NCBI GenBank assembly: GCA_902805475.1
Contig: CADCSX010000003.1
Coordinates: 1,922,001-1,986,000, forward strand
DNA: 64,000 bases
Source of the DNA: Entonaema liquescens
Taxonomy: Eukaryota > Ascomycota > Sordariomycetes > Xylariales > Xylariaceae
Direction: 5' to 3'
Positions 1 through 10,268 of the stretch are shown piece by piece (positions within the stretch are counted from its first letter, which is position 1; each line of letters opens with the position of its first letter). The translations under genes and the position numbers were made by a program. The notes beneath the pieces are model-generated. The model had not been told where the DNA came from. It made no database searches and was given only the letters and a program-made list of their open reading frames with translations.

Positions 1-621
1 CAAAACGCTTTAGTGGAAAATTAGCATAAACCCCTACAAGGCAGGACGCTGTGATGATCGATATTACGATATTACCTTTTACCTTTATTAGTAGTACTAC
101 CTCTTAATAGCAGTGAGCATTCTAAAGAAAACCTGACCACATGAGGCAGAATAGACTAATCATTGGGAGATGTACATAGTGCATAAGTAGGTGCTGAGGT
201 GAGCGATAGCTACCGAATTAGGCTTCTGGAAAGAAATCTATGCTTATGCTCTATCCAGGTATCTTTCTAGGTATTGGCGGGGACCCTAGGACATGTCTGG
301 GTTACATACATAAGTCAGTGCTTGGTAACACGATGACTAAGGGTAGCCAATTATAGGGCTTGTTGAATACCCTGACCCTTGAAGATCTCGGGGTATGTTC
401 TATTTTCAGCCTCGCGTGTTATCGAGCCATCTAAATTTCGCCTAGGAGAAACGATGTGACTACGGTTATGATGATTATGGATGTGACTACGATTGTTCGG
501 GGTGGACTTTGAAGATGAACCAAGTTAATGGTTCTCCGTTGAATTCTTGCCAATCGGCTTGCGCGACGGAGTCGTATCGATCCAGCAAGATGACAAGCAA
601 GATGACAAGCAAGAATGCTGA

Positions 622-675
622 TAGACCTACTAGACCTACTAGACCTGCTAGACCTGGGAGACCCGGGAGACCTGG
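622..675. repeat. 9-base tandem repeat, six units
   Basis: Six consecutive 9-base units of the type TAGACCTAC, drifting to GAGACCTGG at the right end. The unit is a multiple of three, so the doubtful frame from 515 reads it as Arg-Pro-X triplets (X is Thr, Thr, Ala, Gly, Gly, Gly). A 12-base AAGATGACAAGC duplication lies just before it. Confidence 0.85.
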
Positions 676-971
676 TATGGTATTCCTGGTATATCTGTTA
701 TACCTAGCATTTTCATAAAATCCAAATTTTACCTAGACACCGGTCCACATCGTGGGCTCTCGACTCTACCATATTAAGAAAAAAGGTACACAGTTACCAC
801 AAATAGAGAAAAGCCACTCAGAGTGTGGAATCAAGACGGGTATGGTAAATCGATATCATTCATCTACATCGGTACCATTGGAACCGGCCTCAGAAAAAGC
901 ACTGGCCGTGATAGGGCTGTTCGTATACCAAATTTACTTAGCTAACGAGACATCTATCTCCTATCTCCATT

Positions 972-979
972 TTATATAA
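972..979 (+). promoter_or_regulatory. TATA-like element
   Basis: TTATATAA lies about 117 bases upstream of the bZIP start codon, a plausible distance for a fungal core promoter. In AT-rich spacer this can arise by chance, so it is only a candidate. Confidence 0.3.
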
Positions 980-1095
980 TGTCTCTCTTCATTCCCGCAA
1001 TTCATTGCTTAGACATCAAATCGACATCTTCGTAACTTTAACCTCAAAAAGCTTGATTTGATTTTATCCTCGTGGTTTTATATATTGCTGGCGCC

Positions 1096-2157
1096 ATGGA
1101 TAAGGCCAGCACCAACACTTCTCCCGCTTCATCTGCTCGAACCAAACAACCCAAGAAGAGAAATAGTGACGTTCGTAAAGAGCAGAACAGAATCGCGTCG
1201 CGTGCGTATCGTAAGTTACGGCCGCCAGCTTAATGAACAAACAACACCCCGCTGACGCCAAACTTCAGGAGAGAAGCGCAAGCAAAAGCTGGCACTGCTA
1301 GACGAAATATTAAAATCAGATTCTCAAACAGATTCGATGAGTTCGGTATCTGATGAGACGGATGGGTACAATGGGTCATGGACATTTCAAGATAGACAAG
1401 CATCGGGCAGCCCTATTCCGGGGGCACTCCAAGTGCCCGCCGTGGCCCAATGGGCTGCTGCGAGTCCCTCATTATCTTCATCGGTCCCAAATTATACCCA
1501 CGACGCGTATGAAGGTTGGATGAATTCATTCAACCAGCCAGAAAATACGTATCCCACCAGTAACGAATTCGCGCACTCTTTTATTCCCACAGAGGTTGGA
1601 GATAATGCTCTGGGAAATTCGGTTCCATACAACATGCAATCTCTCACATCGGCAACTTCGACACCTTCAATACCTTCTATTCCACTAGACCCTTTACTTG
1701 TTGCAAACAACTTCGCACCGCAACAGCGCCATAACCAATTAGCACAGAGTCGAAACGTCACGGGTTTATCCAACCCGGTCTATAACAATGATGAAGCTCA
1801 GAGACAAATATGGGTCGCCTCTCTTGAAGATGATGTCTTGGCTGAACTTGAGAGGTTTGCTGGGTTTAGCCATATACAACAACAGCAGATCTTAGCCATG
1901 ATACAGAAGAGAAGGAACTTAGCACCGAATGGATCAAACCATCAAAACATGGAATTCAGGTATCAGACCTGTCAACCTACACCTTCATCAACAGGTAAGA
2001 ATTTCGTGTTGATTCCTTTCTTCTTGGAGCTATGACTTCACAGAGACATGACTATATGCTTACTCGATGACCAGCACAATTCGTAAATACAGACTTTCGA
2101 AAGTATCAAAGCATGCGACAGGCCTCTGGATCACCTATTCCAAGTGGCCGCCGCTAG
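1096..2157 (+). CDS. bZIP-type transcription factor (AP-1-like basic region)
   Basis: Probable nuclear DNA-binding regulator. Exon 1 (1096-1210) joins exon 2 (1269-1994) over a 58-base intron. The joined frame gives a basic region near residues 25-50 with NRIASRAYR followed by EKRKQKLALLDEIL, the N-x7-R pattern of fungal bZIP proteins with the start of a weak zipper. The rest is low-complexity Ser/Pro/Gln-rich sequence, as in activation regions. A second intron (1995-2074) with donor GTAAGA is likely; the frame then runs to a stop at 2155-2157, giving about 307 residues. Without that splice it stops at 2035. The peptide RQASGSPIP occurs near the start of exon 2 and again in the last exon, where the matching DNA soon meets the stop, so the 3' end may be eroded. 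The basic region is clear; the 3' structure is uncertain. Confidence 0.65.
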
Positions 2158-3939
2158 ATTCGCTTCATGCTAACTGGCGCCGCTGGTCCGAGTACTGCAA
2201 CTAGCAGAAGTCCGACACAGACGACTTAATCGGGCCATCGGAATGTCTAGCATGGACGAACCAAATAAGCCTTCTGACTCCCGCCATCTCCAGAGGCTTT
2301 GTCGAGTATATTAGACCTCACACCACCTTCAGCGCATGCACACTACCGATTTGCTTTCCCACATATGGATGGACGGTATCAGGAAGAGATGGTAACCAAT
2401 TCGGACTTTAATGACAAGGACGGTTTAGCCGCAGCACTTACGAGAAAGGCCAAGATATGCGAATAGGATTTTCGAATGAATATCCAAAATTCGCCGAAAG
2501 CTGGAGCGTTTCCTTAGGAGCCACTCCATAAGGAAATGCCATCACCTGGTAGTGTGGCTTTCTCAGGAATGAACCAGAGAACCCCATACACGTGGTATGA
2601 CTAGACACAGGCCTTGAAACGCCGAGAGGAATAAGGACTCTGGATCCAAAAAGTAGATTGAGGCTTAGACATGGACGAAAATGCGTTGCCTAATTCAACT
2701 GCATCGCCCAGTCCAACGAACAGAAACGCCGGGAACAGGGCTTAGCCTGGCGAATATTCTTGAAACTCAACAAGATTTTGACGTTGCACCCAAGGCAGAG
2801 CCAAGGCTCGGTAGGCTAGGGGAATACGACAAAAAAAGATGAACAATCCATCATCATCATATATCATAACGAGGACCATGTATATAGAAAAGATATAAAT
2901 GTTGCCGGGTAAGGGCTTAGGGGCAACTCCATTTAACGCAATTATGAATAAATTATAACTTTTAGAACACCGAAACGCTGAAGAGACACGTATGACCTGA
3001 TTCCACGACTTCACTATGCCTGGTAGATTATCTTCTAAGAAGAACTGTTTACAACTGAGAAATAAAATATATGAGCATGCACGGTATAACGTAGAAACCA
3101 CTACAATTAGCTGGTCCAACAAAATCTTACTATTAGGTATTTATTGTGGTATTAATTAAATAGAACTTCTTTACTCAACTTAGGACAGCTTAACTTTACC
3201 TGCAAAGCCTCGTATGTAAACGTACGAGGGTCACTTTTTGCCTTGGGTAGTCAAGCAACCAACTTACAACCAACATTCTAACCCCCTGTAGCGAATAACA
3301 GACGGAATCATGCACGCTGGCTTCTAGAATTCTCGGTACGTCATATCGAACAATCCTTCTAAAACCTCCAATATACACTATCAAGCAGGACATGCACAAT
3401 CCTACAAACTAGGTTCTTATGCTTCCTAACCTAGTAAAGAAGTGACCTAGTTTAACACATGCGGATGCGGAAGCAATACCCACAATAACACAAGAGCCTC
3501 AATCCATCACGAGAATGCCCATTCCGGCAACTCCTCTCCTCCCCTCCCCTTCCCCCCATTAGACCATTAGACTCTTATAGGAAGAAGCAATCAAAGTGGA
3601 TACACAGAAGGCCGTTTGAATAAGCTTTCTTATCTTACTTCAATTAATTTCTCGATACGTTAACGGAGAAGCTTGTATGCGTGCGAATAATCTACGCGCG
3701 ACAGAATGGCTGACGTGCTTCCAGAAGGATTCCCACCAATACGAGCTTTTCCTCAGAAAACCATGTCTTCGTAAGCCCTTGAGTTATTTTCAACACGCCT
3801 AACCTAATATTTTAGCCGAGATGCACTATACATTCATTTTATTTTTTGATTACTGAACAACAAGTTCGTAACTCGGCATAGTGTAATGCAGACACCTGAG
3901 GGTTTAATAACAATACCCCCTTTATAAAACACCGCCACT
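2158..3939. other. intergenic, possible remnant at left edge
   Basis: About 1.8 kb without a supported gene. The left part (2160-2480) has coding-like composition but is broken by stops in every frame, and could be the decayed tail of the bZIP gene or its 3' UTR. A C-rich stretch is near 3538-3558. The reading frame on the minus strand at 2742-3122 shows no recognisable family. Confidence 0.5.
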
Positions 3940-6712
3940 CTATCTTTTCGCCGCCCGTTTCCGCATCTGTTTCTCCCTCTCGTATGCGTTCGCCTCCCTA
4001 CCTTCTTCACCCTGGATCTCCGCCACAAGCCTCTTGTACTTCTTCTCGTATGCTGCGTCCTTGGCCTTCTTAACTCTGAGTTGTTCCCGGGCCATGAAGT
4101 TAGCATCCTTCCGTAGCTCTCTCATGGCACCCTTGCGCTCCTTCTTGTGTTCGGCCTTCAGCCTGGATAGCTCGGCCCTGTCGCGGTCGGGATCGTAGTG
4201 CTTGTTAGGATCGAACGAATCCTCGAATTTAGGAATGGCCGATTTGATGGGGAGGGGCCGATGGTGATGGAGTTCCAAGGGTCGTCGCGCCATATGGGCC
4301 ACTCTGAGCATCCTATCCAGTTTTGATCTAAGTTTCTCGACCTGATCGTTTAGAGTGGTTGGGAACTTGGATTTGCATGACTTGCTACCTAGATGAGCCA
4401 GGATATTCTTAACTGGTTCAAATGTCTCGAAGAAAGCTGACTTTCCACTATAGAGATCGGCCGCTGCGTCTAATAGATGGACCGTGGTAATAAGTGTTGC
4501 AAGCTTGGTCGAGAGGGCATCCTCGTTGGAGAGATCATCTTTAATACAGTCCGCGGGGGTTAATTTCCTGACTGTGAGTGATCGAGCGTCGGTAATGCGA
4601 ATCCCTGGCATGGGATCATGAACTGGAAATTGTCCCACAGTCTCTTCAGCCTTCTCTGGCGTCAAGGCACATAGCGTATTGAGGCAGAAGTTCATTACTT
4701 CGGGTACGTAGCGCTTTGAAACCTGCTGATACTGAAGAGCCAAGGTGGATAGATATACTCCTTGAACATAGTCCGTAACTTCTTTAGGAACTCTCTCCAG
4801 GTTTCGCGCGATGAGTAGCCCGGCTGGGGTTGCTACTTGATGGAAGTGATCCGATGTGGGAAAGGTAGTTCCGATCGCAGTTAGAATTACCAAGTCGCCA
4901 AGATTCGGAGTGAGTGGTCTTAAGTGGCCAAAGCTTTCAAGTTGCGAGCGGAATTCATTTGCGGTCTCGATTGGAAAGGACTTTGCGAGGGAGTGAATAT
5001 GTCGAATAAGGCTTTCGAGCATAGAAAATGGCGGCAGCTTTGTCTGGTTGGACGAATATGCTAAATATTGAACGAGAACTGCCACAAAATTGGCAAGCTT
5101 TGGCTTGTTACCGCTATCCAACTTTGGGTGATACAATGCTCTGATTCTTTGCACGACTGTTGGTAAATGATGCATAGATATTCCTTCTGTTAAGCCGACA
5201 AACTCTTCCAGAGTCTGTGGACAGGGAAACGTATAAGGAAGTCCATTTGGATCTTGCTTAATGTCAGTTGATACTGTAGAGCCTGTACGTTGACCGCTAA
5301 ACACTGGGTTTTGTGTCTCTTCGTCATTTAGTAGCCCTTTCGTAAATTCGTCATCCTCCTCCTCAGCATTCGAGTCTTCTTCGTCAGACGATGCATCGCT
5401 TTCGATAGGTTCCAGATCCGAATCGCTAGCTATTAGATCTTCTTCGATAATGAAGTCATCTTCATCGTCAAATCCAAGTTCTGTTGCCGTTGGCTGGGTT
5501 TTTATTCCCTTTCCTAGCCCGAAGTCATCCTCCTCCGTCTCTGTAAATAAAATCGGACCATTCGTTGGTTGGCCGTCTGACTCGTTGTCGTCAACGTCCC
5601 TCTCGCTCTCATCATCGCTAACTTCTTCTCCACGCATCCTCTTGAGTCTCTTCTCCTCGAGCTCTCTAAGTCTCTTAGACACCTCCTCAGCCTTTTCCTC
5701 GTCGGTTTTTGTACGATCTGTTGGCTGTGCTCTCCTATCTAGCGCCAACTGCCGAAGTCGTAGATCGTAATCACGTTCCATCCGCTCTTTTCCAGCAGCA
5801 GCATTTTCTGCTTCGTTAGTGGCTGTATCATCTTGTACCTTTTTCCTGTTAAATAATAGATCATGGAGGCCCGAGAGCTCCTTGTTGAGTTCTTCACGTA
5901 AATCCTCGTCAGCATCTTTAACTGCCTGCCGTTCGGCCTTATAGAATTTTGACTTCGCGATGACTTCCTTCATTACTTCTTGTTTCGACTTTTTCCTTTC
6001 TGGCTGCCCTTCTTCTCCATCATCGTCCTGGCCTTCGCCATCAAAAGGTCGCATACGCTTCGAGCCACGATTCTCATCGTCCGACATGGCTGCGTCAGAT
6101 CCAGCTGAGAGGTCATCTTCCTCAAAGTCATCCACCAAGCTGGGGCCATCAAACGATAGTGACTTCCCAAGATGGGTTAATCCTTCGCTAGGCTCGTCAT
6201 CTTCCAAGTCGAAAACAGAGGTCTTGTGAAGCTGCTTTTCTCTCACGAATCTTTCTCGCATCTTTTCCTCCGGTGCCATATGTGGATCGTTCTCTCCAAA
6301 TCGTCGATCGAGTATACCACCTACTTTATGGCGTCGGTTGAGTTCGACGAGGAGGGTTTGACGTCGCTACAGGATTTATTAGCTGCCAATGTGCAACATC
6401 TCGTTCAACAGATAGACTCACCCTTTCTTCGCCGAGGGACTTTGCTTCAGTGGGCCTTCCTTTAGCGGCATTGCTGGCTGCTGGCCTATTCGTAGTCACC
6501 TCGAACTTCGGACCGCGAGCATTGTGCTTTAGATCGAATGGATTGAATTGCTCTCGTATGCCCTCTAAGTCTGCTGCTTTTTGAAATCTTCGGTTGTTGT
6601 TTGCTTTTCCGTTCTGCACATTTTTCTTCTTCTGTTTTTTAGATAATTGAGGGCCAATAACACCTTTCTCTCTTAACGAAGCCTTCAGCCTTTTGAGTTG
6701 GGAACCCGCCAT
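3940..6712 (-). CDS. NOP14: Nucleolar protein 14 (U3 snoRNP/SSU processome)
   Basis: Nucleolar component of the small-subunit processome, required for 18S rRNA maturation and 40S assembly. Two exons (6712-6422 and 6366-3940) flank a 55-base intron; the splice rebuilds the family-typical segment GEERRRQTLLVELNRRHKVG followed by GGILDRRFGEND, so the start lies at 6712 rather than at the internal Met in the large exon. The product is about 905 residues, the usual size. Visible features are the N-terminal NPFDLKHNARGPKFEV motif (about residues 50-65), long acidic Asp/Glu-rich stretches in the middle, a helical second half, and the Lys/Arg-rich C-terminal tail with RELRKDANFMA and EEGREANAYEREK that marks Nop14. 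It shares a 353-base spacer with the divergent gene at 7066. Confidence 0.97.
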
Positions 6713-7065
6713 TGTAAAATCCTTCGGCGCAGATGGCCGTATGTTGTGCTGGTGGGAGATCTGAGACGCTCAGTTGCGTGTAGATAATAAGTTTTCGCAG
6801 TTCAACTTTTTGATGTAACTAGCTGGGTCTCTTATCTTATCGCCCCACTTATATACGTCTAGAAGCCGCAGATCCCTGGACCCATTTAGTCCACATGCCG
6901 TCATGTTTATCGATAAGGTACATTTCGCATTTAGACTTCAGCTCCATCAGATCTTCTTACCTAATCTTACCTTTCCATTCTTTAGATATGAACTATTACC
7001 ACCTCTCCATACTTTACAAGTTCAGAATAGTTCTATTGATATGAATTTCCAATAGCTTACAAATA
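6713..7065. other. divergent promoter region, NOP14 / 7066 gene
   Basis: 353 bases between two head-to-head start codons. It must hold both promoters and 5' UTRs. No clear TATA box or family-specific motif was recognised. Confidence 0.6.
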
Positions 7066-8123
7066 ATGGGGTTCCCTTCGTTCCTGAGAGATGAGCGGCT
7101 TGTTACAGCAGGCCTTGGTCTAGCTACTGTGGGCTTTCTCATCGGCATGAAAACAATTTTAGAATACTATCGAGACGAAGCTGAGATCAAGCCAACGCCA
7201 CCAAAGACCCAGTATATCACCCAAGAAACTGAGGATTCGCTCAGATTAGATACGCTAGAAAGCCTTCTTGGTCACTACAACTTTGCCATACGAGATACGG
7301 CATTGAAGATTATTGCTGGCCGAGCTGTTAATGACACTTCGACCATCTATAGTCTCTTATGGGGTATCACTCGAGAGGACTATGATGAGCGCATGGAGGC
7401 TTTGAGAGCCCTTGCATTTGCGATGGAGGATAGTATGTATTTGAGAATCTGGCGGGCTTCATGATCAACACTCTAATCATTTACACAGAGGATACTTACC
7501 AGGAACCCTTAAACATGCTCAATACCCGAAAGGCATATAGCGCCTTAGTCCGGTCCCTAGAGTTATCCGTTACGGACGTAAAGCATGAGAATCTCGATGA
7601 CCCCTTGTATGATGAATACTATCTTCGGGATATTGGCGAGAGGCGCTGTCTCATGCTGGTTTCCCAATTAGTTCACAGATACGGCGTCGACAAGTTAATC
7701 GAAGCCGGATTTGTTGAGAAGTGGCTAGCAAGACAGCCATGGGGAGAAAGTGACGAAGAAAGGCAGATTAATTTTTCCATGTACTTGGAACGTAGGAAGA
7801 ACCGGATCAGCGACATCTGTTTCCACCTAAAAACAACCAAGGCGGGTCGCAATGCTTTATGCAAGGCAAAGTTAACTACCAAATCAAGGAAGTCGAAGCG
7901 AGACAGGTCAAATCGCATCAAAGTCGTCTTAGAGATCGACATGACGAATGAAGATGACCAAGACGATGCGTTACGGGCTGAACTTGTTCCTCGTGTGAAT
8001 GAACAGAGTGCCGAGGAGCAACGGTTACGCAGGAGACACCGAGAGGCTATGGTATTAAATGATGGCACGCATTCACTGGGCCGAAGCGATATCATCGAGC
8101 GAGAACACGATTCCAATAGCTAA
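7066..8123 (+). CDS. conserved membrane-anchored helical-repeat protein, unknown function
   Basis: Not a family I can name. Exons 7066-7432 and 7489-8123 are joined over a 56-base intron with donor GTATGT and acceptor ACAG, giving about 333 residues. Residues 12-35 form one hydrophobic segment (VTAGLGLATVGFLIGM) after a short N-terminus, suggesting a signal anchor, possibly in the outer mitochondrial or ER membrane. Residues of about 55-240 are rich in amphipathic helices with armadillo/HEAT-like character (for example LGHYNFAIRDTALKI and DYDERMEALRALAFAMED). The tail is basic, with clusters such as KSRKSKRDRSNR, followed by a charged, probably disordered end. The consistent frame over the splice and the helical composition argue for a real gene. 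Topology and function are inference. Confidence 0.85.
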
Positions 8124-10268
8124 GCTTGGTCTACTCTTTGCTACTAGGTCGTTATTATCCATAGCCATCGGATAACTTCAGATACATCGAGTCGCATACG
8201 AAAGGACCTGCCTTGTTATATAACAAGTCTCGGAGCCTACCGAGCTTGGATCAATACACAATAATTGTTTACGAGTGGCACTGACGGGAAGAACCAGGTA
8301 CATTAAGTTCCTCTTGAGGGTAGAAATCTGGTGTCGAGTCAATCTTAGATCAGAATCACCTCTAACCCAGTCCGAACTGTCATCATGCAGAGTGTTCAGA
8401 CAAAAAGCCCCCGATAATGTAAGATTCATTCGCCTGCTGGTTCTAGTATTCTTGCTAATGTTATCTATTCACTAGTATCTATTCATAAATCGCTTCCTAG
8501 TTTCCAGGTTGGTGGCGATTCATGGAGGTCTGATAGTTTTACGGCTAAAGCAAATGTATACTTAGAGGGACTTGTTCAATAGCAATAGACAAGTCTAAAT
8601 TGCACGCGATCATACAAAATCGGTAGCGTTGTCGTAGCTAATATTATCTATCCGGCTCGGTCTTTAAATCTAATCGTGTTACGAAGTCTATTCAATGGAA
8701 CCCGGGTCTCATGGCGTTGTCCACCACGTGTAGAGCTACCTAAGCATCGCATGTTGGGAAGCTATATTAGCTTCCGAGGTTACTAGCACAGTTTGGGAAC
8801 AGACCCCAATAAAAGTGACGCAACGTCATTGAGCTTTGTCTCATAGGTCAGGGGGTGTTCGGTATGTATTATTGTATTATTATTATTATTATTATTATTA
8901 TCAATGCCCACGTATACGTATATTTGTAATTGCCTATGTATAATCCTCACCGGATTAAATCTCCAAGGCCGTAAAAGCTGATGAGGTCTTTTGGCTGTAT
9001 GTTTTTTTTTTTTTCTCTTTTCCTTTTAATGTAGTGTCGATATCACTGTATCATCAACGGGTTGCCATTGTAAACAAAAGAGCTTGCGACCCCTCATCTG
9101 GCTAATCTTGTATAAGCCAATGATGCACGCCGTCCTGCATATGCTCGTCTGCCGCAGCGCGTAATGCTGCAGCGAAGTCTCCATAGCCACAGTAGCGTAG
9201 GGCGTAGGTTAAATTAGGAATGAGTCGGTTGAAAGAAAGGTATCGATTAAGCCAAGGAGGTATCAGCGGCGTTGCTATGTCGCTACTTTGTCGCTACTTC
9301 AAAGTAGCTTCCAAAAACGATAGGTCTCACCGCCTGAGCGCGGAGTCTATTATGACATGTTAATGTTATTGGCGTAGCGTTGGTTTTTGTTTATAGCTTC
9401 ATGGCGCTGAAACACCTCACGGTTTTCGAGCGCAGTATGTAATAAGGTATTTACCTACGTATTGTCCTAGTGATAGCTTCGAAGTGTTTACAACTATCGC
9501 TCCTCTTGCCAGTTGTCGCTACAACTAACTACCTGACAAGGAGTCGTCGCAACGGATCTAAAAAAAAAAAAAACAAAAAAAACCCCCCAGTCATACATGT
9601 ATGTTGACCCTAGCTACATCACGTCGAACCCACAATTCTAATGGTAGGTAAGGCGATCATCAGGCATAATTCCTACTTACTTCGTATGCTTCCATGTTAT
9701 GCCCTTTCCATACATCTATTAAGGGATTGCCCGGGGCCTCAAGATTATTCGGCAGTGGTCAGACTCTCTTTATTATACTTCGTATTCAACCACCTTTGAC
9801 TCGGGTCAATTTTGGTTACTTTCTGGTATTTGCAAATCCCAATGTATTATTTTGATTTTTATTATTTTGGATTGTTATGGACCACTGTACTCTCATAACA
9901 TTCTTCCTCTCATTTAGGTATCTAATCACTAATCTTTTCTAGGTATTAGTGCACCAAGCTTGTTGGGTATTCGCTACCAATAATTGGTTGGAATTAGTTC
10001 CCTCTTTCCCACGCGACGGCGACGGCCACCAGCAGTTAACCCACTGTCGGTCATCTTTTTAGTGGAGTTTTTATAGGAGTGCCCCTAAGTGCCCCCTAAG
10101 TTGCCCCCCCGTCGGTGAGATTCACTGGAAGCCGGGAACCAGTAAAATTATTGGATTGGACGAGAGCTGAAAGGTCCCCGCTCCCGAAATCAATAGCGGA
10201 CAAAAAAATAACAACTACTACACACCAAGGAGTGTAATAAAGAGTGGGAAACGGAGTCTTTGCCCACT
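8124..10268. other. intergenic, 2.1 kb
   Basis: No conserved reading frame. It contains an ATT trinucleotide repeat, T and A homopolymers (near 9002-9014 and 9560-9572), a C-rich stretch near 10090-10110, and the presumed promoter of the CAP-Gly gene. No RNA gene was recognised. Confidence 0.6.
8875..8901. repeat. (ATT)n microsatellite
   Basis: About nine consecutive ATT units in non-coding DNA. Confidence 0.9.

Larger units (their letters stand above)
1..1095. other. intergenic, upstream of bZIP gene
   Basis: No conserved coding region is visible. It holds a short 9-base tandem repeat near 622-675 inside a doubtful small reading frame (ATG at 515, stop at 716-718), and an AT-rich TATA-like stretch close to the bZIP start. 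The rest looks like ordinary AT-rich fungal spacer. Confidence 0.6.

Noticed and set aside
2742..3122. 126-residue open frame on the minus strand
   Set aside because: Mixed hydrophobic and random composition, no family features and no flanking splice sites that extend it; likely chance.
5450..6229. Ser-rich frames opposite NOP14
   Set aside because: They are the reverse-strand reading of the acidic NOP14 regions (GAT/GAA codons read as Ser/Phe).
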